From positions 372,001-436,000 of the forward strand of contig NZ_JABXWB010000005.1 in assembly GCF_013375555.1 (NCBI RefSeq): a stretch of DNA of 64,000 nucleotides, written 5' to 3'. Made by a program: the position numbers and the translations under genes. Under the pieces are notes generated by a model. That model was not told the DNA's origin, searched no databases, and saw only the letters and a program-made list of their open reading frames with translations. Positions within the stretch are counted from its first letter, which is position 1. Each line of letters starts with the position of its first letter. This DNA is from Sphingobium sp. EM0848. Lineage in GTDB: Bacteria; Pseudomonadota; Alphaproteobacteria; Sphingomonadales; Sphingomonadaceae. Positions 51,188 through 60,614 of the stretch are shown here, in pieces.

Positions 51188-52207
51188 CTATTTTATAGCC
51201 ATTGTTCCTACGGCATGGTCGAAAAACTCGTTTTCATTCATCCTGACATACAGGTTAACGAGTGCCAGGGCCACCTGCGCCACAATGAACCCCAGGATCA
51301 TGTCGATCAGATAGTGCGTGCCTTCGACGGGCGTGGAAAGCAACATCGCCGCGTTCAACGCCACGATCAGCCAGCGTAGCCGGGCGATGCGCCAGCCCAT
51401 TGCCATGTAGAGCACCGCTGCGGCCGTATGGAAGCTGGGTGCAGAGACGATCCCCCGCAATTGCCCAAGATCGACGATATGCACTTCATGGTTACGCAAC
51501 GCCGGAATCAGGCCGGACTGCCACAATTCACTTTCCGGCATATAGTTGATCGGCCCGTGCCACAGATAGGAAAAGGGACCAACCGCCGGGACCAGGCTGA
51601 ACAGCAATAGCGTCATCAGCGCCGCCAGCCAGAATCCGGCAAGGAAACGATAGGCTCGTTCCCTTTCACCCGTCCAAGCGCAATGCCACAGCAACAAGGC
51701 AGGCGTGACATAGATGCTGCGATAGGCGGCCGTTCCCAGAAATTGGAGAAGCTGATAGGCCGATACCAAGCGGTACCACTTCAGCCAATCGAACCCCAGC
51801 GCAAGATCGATGCGGTGTAGGGCGGCATCTGCATATCCGCTTGTCAAGGCCGCGACCGGATAGCTGGCGCTGGCCCCCATCAGCGAAATCAACGTGAAAA
51901 GCCCAGCATATTCGCAGAAATGAGCAACCGCAGTTGAGTGCCTCCAATCCACCCATGGCAATCCAATACGCACAAGCAGCATCGCCAACCCTCCCGCATA
52001 ATAAGGGAGATTGCTTGATAGCCACGGATCGAAATGCAGCTTGGCCATGTGCATCAGCACGGTCAATGCAAGCACGCCCAGCATCAATGCCACAAGCAGA
52101 TGCCGACTGATCGACCATCTTGGCTCTCGCACGACAGCCTGTTTCGCCGTTATCGACTGATCGACGGTCACCTCATGAGCGGACCAGAGCGACTGTATCA
52201 GTGACAT
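51188..52207 (-). CDS. PAP2/AUR1-like integral membrane phosphatase or transferase
   Basis: A 339-residue protein with about six membrane segments and the lipid phosphatase motifs SAPSFHTAAAVLYMA near residue 255 and THYLIDMILG near 300 (catalytic histidines). The architecture is that of PAP2_3/AUR1-like proteins, which include inositol-phosphoceramide synthases and membrane lipid phosphatases. In a sphingolipid-making organism a role in lipid head-group chemistry is possible (inference). ATG at 52207 is preferred; a TTG start at 52252 is in frame. Confidence 0.8.
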   Translation of the reverse strand: MSLIQSLWSAHEVTVDQSITAKQAVVREPRWSISRHLLVALMLGVLALTVLMHMAKLHFDPWLSSNLPYYAGGLAMLLVRIGLPWVDWRHSTAVAHFCEYAGLFTLISLMGASASYPVAALTSGYADAALHRIDLALGFDWLKWYRLVSAYQLLQFLGTAAYRSIYVTPALLLWHCAWTGERERAYRFLAGFWLAALMTLLLFSLVPAVGPFSYLWHGPINYMPESELWQSGLIPALRNHEVHIVDLGQLRGIVSAPSFHTAAAVLYMAMGWRIARLRWLIVALNAAMLLSTPVEGTHYLIDMILGFIVAQVALALVNLYVRMNENEFFDHAVGTMAIK

Positions 52208-52252
52208 GACATGAGTCCGATGAGGCAAAAGCAGGGCAAAGTTCGTGCGCAA

Positions 52253-52660
52253 TACCGATCTCTGCTTAAGGGCGAATGAACAGAATGCCCGTAGATCGGC
52301 TTGCTTATCGCGCCACCTCAGTCGTTCAGATCGCTAAATTGGTAAAAAGTCGATCCAGCTGCGGTCATGAGCAAGATCGAAAATGATGCGCAGACAGAAT
52401 CAGCCGTGGGCGGCAGGCTCAGTCCCCGTGGATATAATTTCTGCCGAGCTATAGCCTCAATGGTTGCGGATCATCCGGCAAATTGGAGCCTGGATGCCAT
52501 GGCAGGCCTCTCCTTCACGGGGCATCCATTGGCCGTCCGGATAAGCAGAAGTTTTTCTTTAATTCAATAATTGATTTCTCTAATGCCTATGGGACGTCCT
52601 GAAGCTTGGCAAGCCGCCTTTAGGGCGGGTGAGAAGGTCGTCGCTTAAAGAAATGCGGGG
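52253..52660. other. Intergenic stretch with possible AraC fragment
   Basis: About 400 bp between divergent genes. A plus-strand frame at 52367-52570 contains FCRAIASMVADHPANWSLDA, faintly like the start of an AraC helix-turn-helix, but it breaks off and has no ribosome site. Otherwise I see no gene; the right end should carry the promoter of the 52661 gene. Confidence 0.35.
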
Positions 52661-53467
52661 ATGAAGATGAGTTACGAGCACATAGTCTACGAAGAGGCCG
52701 ACGGCCTTGTAACGATCACCATCAACCGCCCCGAAAAGCTGAATGCGCTGGCGGCGCAGACACTGGAAGAATTGATCCACGCCGTGGACCGCGTCCGTGA
52801 CGAGGGAAGCGCCCGCGCGCTTCTGTTGACGGCCCAGGGCCGCGCCTTCTGCTCCGGCGCCGATCTAACGGCGAGCGGATCGGAAGAAGCGCGCCTGCCC
52901 GCCGGCCCCCCCGATGCGGGAGCAATGCTCGAAACGCTGTACAATCCGCTGCTGGAACGGTTGCGGCGGCTACCAGTGCCACTGGTGGTAGCGGTCAATG
53001 GCGTAGCGGCGGGCGGAGGCTGCGGCTATGCGCTGGCTGGCGATATCGTGATCGCCGCGCGGTCTGCTTATTTCCTCCAGCCCTTCGCCAATATCGGGCT
53101 GGTGCCCGATGTCGGATCGACCTGGATACTGCCGCGCCTGATCGGCCGGGCCCGCGCCAACGCCATGATGCTGCTGGGCGAGCGCATTTCCGCCGAGCAG
53201 GCGGCGGAATGGGGCATGATCTACAAGGCAGTTGAGGATGATGCCCTGATGGAAGAAGCCCGGGCCGTCGCCCTACGGCTGGCTGCGGGGCCGACGCGCA
53301 GCTATGGATTGATCCGGCAGGGGATTGCCGACTGTCTGGAGGTCGGCCTGACCGACGCACTGGCGCTGGAACGGCGCAACCAGCGCATCGCAGGCCGCAC
53401 TGCCGATCATCGCGAAGGCGTGGCCGCGTTTCGCGAGAAACGGAAGCCGGTTTTTACCGGCCAGTGA
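52661..53467 (+). CDS. Enoyl-CoA hydratase/isomerase family protein
   Basis: A 268-residue crotonase. CoA-binding and oxyanion-hole segments are AFCSGADLTASG near residue 65 and VNGVAAGGGCGYALAGDIVI near 112; the C-terminal tail EGVAAFREKRKPVFTGQ is typical. A second ATG at 52667 is equally possible. Residues at the catalytic glutamate positions (NIGLVPDVGSTWILPRLIG) suggest an isomerase or hydratase like PaaG; the reaction is not fixed by sequence. It is convergent with the MDR gene across a strong terminator. Confidence 0.9.
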   Translation: MKMSYEHIVYEEADGLVTITINRPEKLNALAAQTLEELIHAVDRVRDEGSARALLLTAQGRAFCSGADLTASGSEEARLPAGPPDAGAMLETLYNPLLERLRRLPVPLVVAVNGVAAGGGCGYALAGDIVIAARSAYFLQPFANIGLVPDVGSTWILPRLIGRARANAMMLLGERISAEQAAEWGMIYKAVEDDALMEEARAVALRLAAGPTRSYGLIRQGIADCLEVGLTDALALERRNQRIAGRTADHREGVAAFREKRKPVFTGQ

Positions 53468-53477
53468 GCAGCATTCC

Positions 53478-53504
53478 GATCAGGGTTCGTCGGAAACCCT
53501 GATC
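53478..53504. terminator. Bidirectional terminator between convergent genes
   Basis: GATCAGGGTT (53478-53487), seven-base loop, AACCCTGATC (53495-53504). It lies ten bases after the enoyl-CoA hydratase stop and overlaps the stop-proximal codons of the MDR gene, so it serves the rightward gene and perhaps both. Confidence 0.65.
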
Positions 53505-54496
53505 AGCAATTTGCCGTCATGCTGGCCAGTGAACAGCAGTTGCAGGCTGTCAGGCGCCTTCTCCAGCCCCGGCACGACATGATCCTTCCACTTGATCCGG
53601 CCCTCCGCGATCCAGCGACCAAGGTCCGCAAAGGCCTCGCCCGCGCGCGCGAGATAATCGATGACGATGAAACCGCGTACCGTCAGCCGCTGCATCAGGA
53701 TGCGCCCGAAATCAGCTGGCCCCGGCACCGGCCCCTCGTCATTATAGGCGGAAATCAGGCCACAGAGGATCATCCGGCCATTGCGGTTGAGGCGTGAAAA
53801 GACCGCCTCCATGATCGCGCCGCCGACATTTTCAAAGTCGATGTCGATGCCCGTCGGACACAGCCGGTCCAGCGCGGCACCGACCTCCTGCGCCTTATAG
53901 TCCACAGCCCCGTCGAACCCCAATTCCTCGGTCAGCCAGTCGCATTTGGCCGCGCCCCCGGCAATGCCGACGACATGGCAGCCCTTGATCTTCCCGATCT
54001 GGCCGGCGATCGACCCCACCGCGCCTGCCGCCGCGGAAAGGACGAGCGTTTCGCCTTCCTTGGGCTGGCCGATGTCCAGCAAGCCGAAATAGGCGGTCAG
54101 CCCGGTTGGCCCGAGTACCGACAGATAGGCTGTCAGCGGAATGCCGGGCGCGACATTCAGCTTGCGGGTCATGCGCTCCGGCGAGACGGTATAATCCTGC
54201 CAGCCGCCCATGGCGGGCATGACGATATCGCCGGGCGCAAAACGGTCCGAACGGCTTTGCTCGACCACGCCAATGGTCGTGCCGCGCATGGTGTCGCCGA
54301 TCTGGACCGGCGGCAGATATTGTTCCCGATCGCTCATCCAGATGCGGTTGGTCGGGTCGAGCGAAAGATAGATGTTGCGCACCAGCAGCTCGCCGTCGCG
54401 CAATTCGGGCAGCGCTTCCTGCACCCAGTCGAGGTCCGTCTCCACCAGCGCCGCCTGAGGCCGGTGCCGCAATACCCATTTGCCGTTCTTTGTCAT
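53480..54496 (-). CDS. Zinc-independent MDR oxidoreductase (leukotriene B4 dehydrogenase-like)
   Basis: A 338-residue medium-chain reductase with NIYLSLDPTNRIWMSDREQY near the N-terminus, nucleotide motif LSAAAGAVGSIAGQIGKIKG near residue 160 and FENVGG near 225; no zinc ligands. It belongs to the NADP-dependent prostaglandin/leukotriene reductase group (YncB, CurA), which reduce alpha,beta-unsaturated ketones. Eleven bases after the upstream enoyl-CoA hydratase gene, so cotranscribed. Confidence 0.9.
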   Translation of the reverse strand: MTKNGKWVLRHRPQAALVETDLDWVQEALPELRDGELLVRNIYLSLDPTNRIWMSDREQYLPPVQIGDTMRGTTIGVVEQSRSDRFAPGDIVMPAMGGWQDYTVSPERMTRKLNVAPGIPLTAYLSVLGPTGLTAYFGLLDIGQPKEGETLVLSAAAGAVGSIAGQIGKIKGCHVVGIAGGAAKCDWLTEELGFDGAVDYKAQEVGAALDRLCPTGIDIDFENVGGAIMEAVFSRLNRNGRMILCGLISAYNDEGPVPGPADFGRILMQRLTVRGFIVIDYLARAGEAFADLGRWIAEGRIKWKDHVVPGLEKAPDSLQLLFTGQHDGKLLIRVSDEP

Positions 54497-54507
54497 GAGG
54501 CTGTTCC

Positions 54508-55311
54508 CTATGGCATGTCATGCAAGGCGCCGCCTTCTGCCACGAAGCGGCACATGATGTCTGTGGCCGCGCCATCGGCGCGGAGGAGTTCGGCGAAAGT
54601 CACCAACTCAGCCTGCAACCGCTCCGCCGGTGGATTGTCGCGCGTGAGGCGGAGGATCGCGGCGACCGCCTGGAGCGACCGCGCCGCATAGCCCTCCGCA
54701 ATCTCAATGGCACGGTCGAGGGCGCTGGGCACCACTTCATCGACAAGACCCAGTTCCAGTGCCACAGCCGCATCGACCACCGCGCCGTCCAGCATGAAGC
54801 GACGCGCCCGATGACCACCGATGAGGCGCGGCAGGCGCTGCGTTCCGCCGCTGCCGGGGAAGATACCGATGCGGATTTCCGGCAGGCCGATGGCCGTCAC
54901 GCCAGCCCCGGCGATGCGGGTCATGCAGCACAGCGCAATCTCGAACCCGCCGCCCATGCAGACGCCATCAATCGCGGCGATGACGGGCTTCTCCGCCGTT
55001 TCGATCAGCCTCCCGAGTCGAGGAAATGGCGCGTCGACAAAGGACTCCGGCGCAATCGCGCCCGCCTGCAACGCCTGTGCGGCGCGGACGATCTGGGACA
55101 CATCGGCGTGGCGGATGAACACGCCTTCCTGCCCGCCCGTCAGCACAACCGCGCGCACGTCCGGGTCATCCAGCACGGCGCGCAACGCATCGGCCAGCAA
55201 TATCGCACCCTTGTTGGGAATGAGGCCGGAGGGCGGATTATGATAGGCGATGATGGCAACAGCGCCCTGTCGGCTCGTCCGAACCTCCATTTGCCCGGAT
55301 TCCATCACCAT
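54508..55311 (-). CDS. Enoyl-CoA hydratase/isomerase family protein
   Basis: A 267-residue crotonase with HADVSQ in the first CoA-binding loop (TGGQEGVFIRHADVSQ near residue 65), oxyanion-hole GVCMGGGFEIALCC near 118 and EIRIGIFPGSGGTQRLPRLI with a conserved acidic residue near 148. Starts the leftward unit with the MDR reductase and diverges from the APH-type kinase gene over about 100 bp of AT-rich sequence. Confidence 0.9.
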   Translation of the reverse strand: MVMESGQMEVRTSRQGAVAIIAYHNPPSGLIPNKGAILLADALRAVLDDPDVRAVVLTGGQEGVFIRHADVSQIVRAAQALQAGAIAPESFVDAPFPRLGRLIETAEKPVIAAIDGVCMGGGFEIALCCMTRIAGAGVTAIGLPEIRIGIFPGSGGTQRLPRLIGGHRARRFMLDGAVVDAAVALELGLVDEVVPSALDRAIEIAEGYAARSLQAVAAILRLTRDNPPAERLQAELVTFAELLRADGAATDIMCRFVAEGGALHDMP

Positions 55312-55412
55312 CTCCCTTGATTGTCCATATTGGCTCCGAGGCCTTTATACGCTAATCAATCGCATAGCTAAGAAAAATCGGTAAAATAAAATAGCATCGA
55401 AAGAGGATCGCC

Positions 55413-56480
55413 ATGCACAGGGTCGACACCATGCCCTTTCCCCGCTCGCTGGAGGATATCAGCGCTGAGTGGCTGACATCAGCCCTTGCCGAAGCCTATC
55501 CCGGCACGCGCGTCGATGGCCTCTCCTTCGGCACGATCATCCGGGGCATGGCGACCAAGGCGCAGGTGCATCTGCACTATAATGCGGCCGGACTCGCTCA
55601 TGGCCTGCCGCCCTCCGCCTGGATCAAGTCGGGCTTCGACGCGACCAATGCCGACCTCATGTCGCATTCGGTGGCGGAGGTGGAGTTCTTCCGCGATCTG
55701 GCGCCCGGCCTGTCGATCAACCTTCCCCACTCCTGGCTTCAGCTTGTCGACCCCAATGCGCCCAATGGCCTGCTGATGCTGGAGGATCTGACGCTCCGCA
55801 ACGCCCGCTTCGGCCGCCAGACAACGCCGCTGGAACCCGAGGAGATGCGCCGCGTACTCACGCTTCAGGCAGGCTATCATGGCGCTTATTGGAAAAGCCC
55901 GAAGCTCGACGCGCTGGGCTGGCTGAAGCGCGGCGGCATGCTTGTCGAAAGCGATGTGTGCGGCATCTTCCTCGACTTCTGGCCGACCGCTTCGGCCGCA
56001 CCGCGCTGGGACCATGTTCCCAAAGCCCTGCGTGACCCGGCCCTGATCCGCCGCGCCATCGACCAGTTGCATGCCAATGACATCCGCGACGCAAACTGCA
56101 TCGTCCATGGCGACGCGCATCAGGGCAATTTGTTCTTCAATACCGACGGAACGCCGGGTTATCTCGACTGGGCGACGATCATGTATGGCCACTGGGCCTT
56201 CGACGTCGCCTATCTGATGGTCGGATCGCAGAGCGTCGAAAACCGCCGCGCGCTGGAAAAGGAACAACTCGCCTTCTATCTCGACGCGCTGGAGGCGGCC
56301 GGCGGCGAGAGAATCGCTTTCGACAGCGCATGGCTCGCCTATCGGCAGCATGCCATGTGGATGTTCATGACGACATTATGCCCGGTGGAGTTCCATCCGG
56401 AGGAAATCTGCGTCCACAATGCGGAGCGCGCCTGCACCGCCATCACCGATCTCGACAGCGTCGCCGCATTGCTCGGCTAA
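55413..56480 (+). CDS. APH-fold phosphotransferase
   Basis: A 355-residue protein with the aminoglycoside-phosphotransferase/choline-kinase fold: phosphate-binding region in TIIRGMATKAQVHLHY, catalytic loop CIVHGDAHQGNLFF near residue 229 and metal-binding YLDWATI near 250. Related proteins occur beside acyl-CoA dehydrogenases and phosphorylate small alcohols. The substrate is unknown, but it is a paralogue of the protein starting at 63150, so two related kinases bracket this cluster. GAGGATCGCC precedes ATG. Confidence 0.88.
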   Translation: MHRVDTMPFPRSLEDISAEWLTSALAEAYPGTRVDGLSFGTIIRGMATKAQVHLHYNAAGLAHGLPPSAWIKSGFDATNADLMSHSVAEVEFFRDLAPGLSINLPHSWLQLVDPNAPNGLLMLEDLTLRNARFGRQTTPLEPEEMRRVLTLQAGYHGAYWKSPKLDALGWLKRGGMLVESDVCGIFLDFWPTASAAPRWDHVPKALRDPALIRRAIDQLHANDIRDANCIVHGDAHQGNLFFNTDGTPGYLDWATIMYGHWAFDVAYLMVGSQSVENRRALEKEQLAFYLDALEAAGGERIAFDSAWLAYRQHAMWMFMTTLCPVEFHPEEICVHNAERACTAITDLDSVAALLG

Positions 56481-56495
56481 CATAGGAACACAGCC

Positions 56496-57428
56496 ATGCA
56501 CCACCCCTTCACGCTTGCCGACACCAGCCGCCACACCCCCGACATGGAGGATGAAAGCTGGCAGGAGAGTTTCTTCCTTGGCTGGACCGATATCCGCAAC
56601 AAGGTCTGCGGCCACCACCATATCAGCCTCTGCCCCTATCTGGGTTTCGCCCATGTCTGGACCTGGCTGATCGTCGACGGCGTCGAAGTCGCCCGCAGTC
56701 AGGAGAACCGGATTCCCCTGCCCGATAGGGACCTGCGCGACATGAAGGTCGGCATCCTGCATTTCATCGCCGGGGAATCGATCCGCCAACTTCACCTGAC
56801 CGCCGATTTCCAAGGCGCGAAGGTGGAGGTTGACTATGAAGGCTTTACCGACCCCGTCCATGTCGAGATCAACACCGGCGGCAAGCTGAAGCTCGGCTCG
56901 CTCCACTATGAGTCCATGGGATCGGTCAGGGGCAGCATCACCATGGGCGACCGCGTGATCGCCATCAACGGCAGCGGCTGGCAGGACCATAGCTGGGGTC
57001 CACGCCGGCTCTCCAGCAATCCGGCGGGCCGATGGGTGTTCGCGGTGTTCGGCTCCGACCTTGCCTTTTCGCTCTATGTACTGTCGGCGGCCGGGCAGAG
57101 CTTCACCTTCGGCTATGCGCTCGTCAATGGCGAAGTCGATCCGATCGAGAGCGCCGAAACGGGCTTTGTCGTGGCCGATGACGGCATTTCGCCGATCAGC
57201 AACGATAGTTTGCTCTGGACCCGCTCAGGCCGGGCATGGCGGATCACGGGCAAGGTGATCGGCACCGCGCTGGTCGGCGGGCCGGGCTGGACGGGCGACG
57301 GCTTCCACTGGTGGATGGACGGGCTGACGCGGTTCGAATGCGGCGGCCGTGTGGGCGGAGGGATATTGGAAGTGTCGACGCTCAAGGCGCCGACCGATGA
57401 GATCAAGGCCATATTGAAGGCCCAATGA
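56496..57428 (+). CDS. CrtC-like (DUF7064-type) protein
   Basis: A 310-residue protein with two lipocalin-like halves of the hydroxyneurosporene-synthase superfamily. Visible: MEDESWQESFFLGWTDIRNK near the start, GSGWQDHSWGPRRLSSNPAG near residue 160, and WTGDGFHWWMDGLTRFECGG near 275. CrtC relatives hydrate double bonds of terpenoids, but catalytic residues cannot be confirmed here, so a binding or isomerising role is possible. It starts 15 bp after the kinase stop, in the same operon. Confidence 0.72.
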   Translation: MHHPFTLADTSRHTPDMEDESWQESFFLGWTDIRNKVCGHHHISLCPYLGFAHVWTWLIVDGVEVARSQENRIPLPDRDLRDMKVGILHFIAGESIRQLHLTADFQGAKVEVDYEGFTDPVHVEINTGGKLKLGSLHYESMGSVRGSITMGDRVIAINGSGWQDHSWGPRRLSSNPAGRWVFAVFGSDLAFSLYVLSAAGQSFTFGYALVNGEVDPIESAETGFVVADDGISPISNDSLLWTRSGRAWRITGKVIGTALVGGPGWTGDGFHWWMDGLTRFECGGRVGGGILEVSTLKAPTDEIKAILKAQ

Positions 57429-57433
57429 GGCCA

Positions 57434-57464
57434 GGGCGGACCGGCGATTGGGGCCGGTCCGCCC
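57434..57464. terminator. Bidirectional terminator between convergent genes
   Basis: GGGCGGACCGGC (57434-57445), loop gattggg, GCCGGTCCGCCC (57453-57464): a twelve-pair stem between the CrtC-like gene and the GMC oxidoreductase gene. Confidence 0.75.
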
Positions 57465-57470
57465 CGTCCT

Positions 57471-59108
57471 TCAGGCGGCTTCCCGTTTCGGCAGCGCAGC
57501 CTTGCGGCGGATCACATCAGCGGCCCGCCAGGCCATGGCCATAGTCGGCCCCTGCGTATTGCCCGACGGCATCACCGGCATGACCGATGTGTCCATCACA
57601 CGCAGCCCCTCGACGCCGCGTACCCGCAGTTCCGGATCGACCACCGAGTCGGCATCATTGCCCATCCGGCAAGTGCCCACGGTATGATAGCCGCAGGTCG
57701 CGAAGATGTCGTAGGCCTTCAATATTTCCTCATCGCTCTGATAGTCCGGCCCCGGATTGGTTTCCGCCACGATCATATCCTTGAGCGGCGGCTGAGTCGC
57801 GAATTTCCGGGCGGCATGCACCGCATCAATCATCGCGCGCCGGTCGAGCGCAGTCGCGCGATGATTGGCGATCGTCTCGGGCGCCGCCAGCGGATCGGTG
57901 TCGGTGATATGCACGCTGCCGGTCGACTCCGGCCGCAACGGATAGACCACCGCCGACATGCCGGGGAAAGGCTCTGTCGTCTTGCCCATCTTCGTGAAGT
58001 CGACGCTGTGCGGCGCGATCAGGAACTGGGTATCGGGCCGGTTAAGCCCCGGATTGCTCTTGAGCCAGGCACCCATGTCGAAGGTCGCAGAACTGAGCGG
58101 CCCCTTCCGGGTCAGCAGATAGCGCAGGATCGTCCGCAACAGCCGGAAACCGCGATGATCACGATTATAGCTGTGACTGGGGTCCCTCAGCTTCCACTGC
58201 ATCAGCAAAGCACGATGCTCGATCATATGCTCGCCCACTTGCGGCAGCGGCGCCACGACATCGATGCAGAGCTTCGCCAGCCGGGCGGGGTCGCCGATGC
58301 CGGAACGCTCCAATATGCCGGGCGTCGCCATCGCGCCGCCGCACAGGATGGTTTCCGCACCGCGCACACTCTGCTCCGCGCTATCCTTGCGATATTGCAC
58401 GCCGACCGCGCGCCTGCCCTCAAATAGCAGCTTGTCGACCGTCGCGCCCGAGATCACCGTGAGATTGGGCCGCTTGCGTGCAGGCTCCAGATAGGCCGTC
58501 GCTGCGCTTTGCCGCACGCCGCCCCAGATCGTCCGGGGATTATAGCCGATACCCTCATCATTATCGGGGAGGTTGATATCCTGTTTGACGGGCAGTCCCA
58601 TGCTGCGGCCCGCCGCCAGTATCGCCTCATGCCATTTCATCCGCACATCCGGGCCAGGCAGAGAAATCCTGAGCGGCCCCTTGCCTCCCCGGTCCTGCCC
58701 CGCGCCCAATTCATGCTGCTCCAGCGCGGCATAGGCAGGCCCGATATGCTGCCAGCCCCAATCGTCGCTGGACAATTCGGCAATGGCGTCGAAATCGGCC
58801 GGTTGACCACGCACCCACATCAGCCCGTTGACCGATGTCGACCCGCCCATCACCTTGCCCCGCAGCCAATATTCCGTCTTGTTGGCGTTGGTTTCTTCCG
58901 GCTTAGTGGGATAGGTCCACAAATTGCTGGGCCGGTTCATCAGCAGCGCTACGGCCTTTGGAACCTTGTAGAGCGGATTCCTGTCGCTGCCGCCTGCCTC
59001 GATCAATGCGACCTTCACATCGGGGTCTTCGGTCAACCGATAGGCAAGCACGCATCCCGCGGCACCCGCGCCCACGATGACATAATCATAGTCCAGCCCA
59101 TCAGCCAT
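57471..59108 (-). CDS. GMC family oxidoreductase (choline dehydrogenase-like)
   Basis: A 545-residue FAD alcohol oxidoreductase. FAD-binding YVIVGAGAAGCVLAYRLTED near residue 9, GMC signature GKVMGGSTSVNGLMWVRGQP near 84, catalytic histidine in CGYHTVGTCRMG near 470 and partner asparagine in SGNTQGPTMAMAWRAADVI near 515. It oxidises a primary or secondary alcohol to aldehyde or ketone; no export signal. Divergent from the Rieske gene over 274 bp in which I see no further gene. Confidence 0.92.
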   Translation of the reverse strand: MADGLDYDYVIVGAGAAGCVLAYRLTEDPDVKVALIEAGGSDRNPLYKVPKAVALLMNRPSNLWTYPTKPEETNANKTEYWLRGKVMGGSTSVNGLMWVRGQPADFDAIAELSSDDWGWQHIGPAYAALEQHELGAGQDRGGKGPLRISLPGPDVRMKWHEAILAAGRSMGLPVKQDINLPDNDEGIGYNPRTIWGGVRQSAATAYLEPARKRPNLTVISGATVDKLLFEGRRAVGVQYRKDSAEQSVRGAETILCGGAMATPGILERSGIGDPARLAKLCIDVVAPLPQVGEHMIEHRALLMQWKLRDPSHSYNRDHRGFRLLRTILRYLLTRKGPLSSATFDMGAWLKSNPGLNRPDTQFLIAPHSVDFTKMGKTTEPFPGMSAVVYPLRPESTGSVHITDTDPLAAPETIANHRATALDRRAMIDAVHAARKFATQPPLKDMIVAETNPGPDYQSDEEILKAYDIFATCGYHTVGTCRMGNDADSVVDPELRVRGVEGLRVMDTSVMPVMPSGNTQGPTMAMAWRAADVIRRKAALPKREAA

Positions 59109-59382
59109 CTGCGTTATTCCTCATTCGGATTGGTCCACCACAAGGAGCAGCCCGGCCCGCAAATCAGCCAATTGCGCGAGTGCGGACAGAACCAGAATGT
59201 TGAACCTTTCATAATATTTAATTGTTTGATTATATCCATGATAACGAGCTTATTTCTGGTTCGCAATCGCCTGCGGCGCGATGCAGGGATAAATTTTGGG
59301 CATCGCGCCCCTTGATCTCTCTAACGAGTTAAGGCATATCTATCGTTATTAGTTTTAATGATGGATGAGGGAAGGAAGAGCG

Positions 59383-60564
59383 ATGTCCACCACGACCGCG
59401 CCGCGTCCGAGTGAAAAGAACGTTCCGGTTCTAGATAGTCTTAGTACCGGCCAGATCGATGCGATCCGGCGCATTCCGCCGCATGCCGATGCTGAGGCGC
59501 CCGCGATCGACGCCCGCCGCCCGGCCGCCATTTTCTGCGACCAGGCGCGATTCGATCTGGAATGGGAAAAGCTCTTCCGGGCGGTGCCGGTCCCGGTCAC
59601 GCTTTCCGCCCTCATTCCCGAACCGGGCAATCTGATTGCGGTCGAAAGCTACAACGTCCCGATCATCATTACCCGGGCGAAGGATGGCGAAGTCCGTGCG
59701 TTTCTCAACGCCTGCACGCACAAGGGATCGAAGCTGGTCGAACATTGCAACCCGCAGAGCGCGGCGCGCCTGACCTGCCCTTATCATGCCTGGACCTTTG
59801 GACTGGACGGCAAGTTGATCGGCGTACCCCGCGCGGAAACGATCGCCAATTTCTCGAAGGCGGACCGGCCGCTGGCGCAACTGCCCTGCCGTGAGGCGGG
59901 CGGACTGGTCTGGGTGGGGCTGGATCGTCATCGCAGCTATGATTTTTCGGCGATCGAAGGTCAGTTGGCGGAAGATCTGGGCGCGCTCAATCTGTCGGGC
60001 GGACATGTCTACGGCCGCAAGACGTTTGACCTGAAGGCCAATTGGAAACTGGTTCTTGAACCGTTTCTGGAAGGTTATCATGTCCAGCGCCTGCACGCGG
60101 AATCGGTGGGCCCAATGTTTGCCGATACGCCGACCATTACCGATCGACTTGGTCCACATTTCCGTCAGACATCAGGCAAGGTGAACTTCGATCCTTCCCT
60201 GATCACGCCGGAAGAGAATATCCATAAATCCGTCACCTTCGCCTATCAATTGATCCCGAATTGCGTCGTGATCACAAGTCCTTATTATATCAGCGTGATG
60301 ATCCTCGCGCCGCGTGGCCCTGATCGCACGATAGTCGAATATGCGATGGTAACCCGCGAAGCGCCGGACAACCCGAAGGCCGAGGAACTGTTCGCCAAAT
60401 CCTATGATATGATTCTGGGCGTTTTCGGCGGCGAAGATTTCCGCGCCGCAGAATTGTCGCAAGCCGGCCTTTCGACGGGCGCCATTGACGATGTGATCTA
60501 TGTTGGACTGGAGGACAAGATTCCAGCCTTCTACGAAACGATAGAGCGTCATATCGACAGCTGA
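59383..60564 (+). CDS. Rieske oxygenase, large (alpha) subunit
   Basis: A 393-residue aromatic-ring-hydroxylating-type oxygenase. Rieske ligands in NACTHKGSKLVEHC and CPYHAWTF near residues 110-135; mononuclear iron site EPFLEGYHVQRLHAESVGP near 225, ending with a conserved acidic residue near 330. No beta-subunit, ferredoxin or reductase gene follows, so it is a single-component terminal oxygenase using shared electron carriers. ATG at 59383 follows GGAAGGAAGAGCG; an ATG at 59365 lacks this. Confidence 0.9.
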   Translation: MSTTTAPRPSEKNVPVLDSLSTGQIDAIRRIPPHADAEAPAIDARRPAAIFCDQARFDLEWEKLFRAVPVPVTLSALIPEPGNLIAVESYNVPIIITRAKDGEVRAFLNACTHKGSKLVEHCNPQSAARLTCPYHAWTFGLDGKLIGVPRAETIANFSKADRPLAQLPCREAGGLVWVGLDRHRSYDFSAIEGQLAEDLGALNLSGGHVYGRKTFDLKANWKLVLEPFLEGYHVQRLHAESVGPMFADTPTITDRLGPHFRQTSGKVNFDPSLITPEENIHKSVTFAYQLIPNCVVITSPYYISVMILAPRGPDRTIVEYAMVTREAPDNPKAEELFAKSYDMILGVFGGEDFRAAELSQAGLSTGAIDDVIYVGLEDKIPAFYETIERHIDS

Positions 60565-60577
60565 CAGAAAGGGAAAA

Positions 60578-60609
60578 GGGACAGGACGGATCGATTTCCG
60601 TCCTGCCCT
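60578..60609. terminator. Terminator between convergent genes
   Basis: Stem CAGGACGGA/TCCGTCCTG with flanking GGG/CCC pairs and a six-base loop, between the Rieske gene and the GFA gene. It sits 14 bp past the Rieske stop. Confidence 0.65.
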
Positions 60610-60614
60610 GACTG

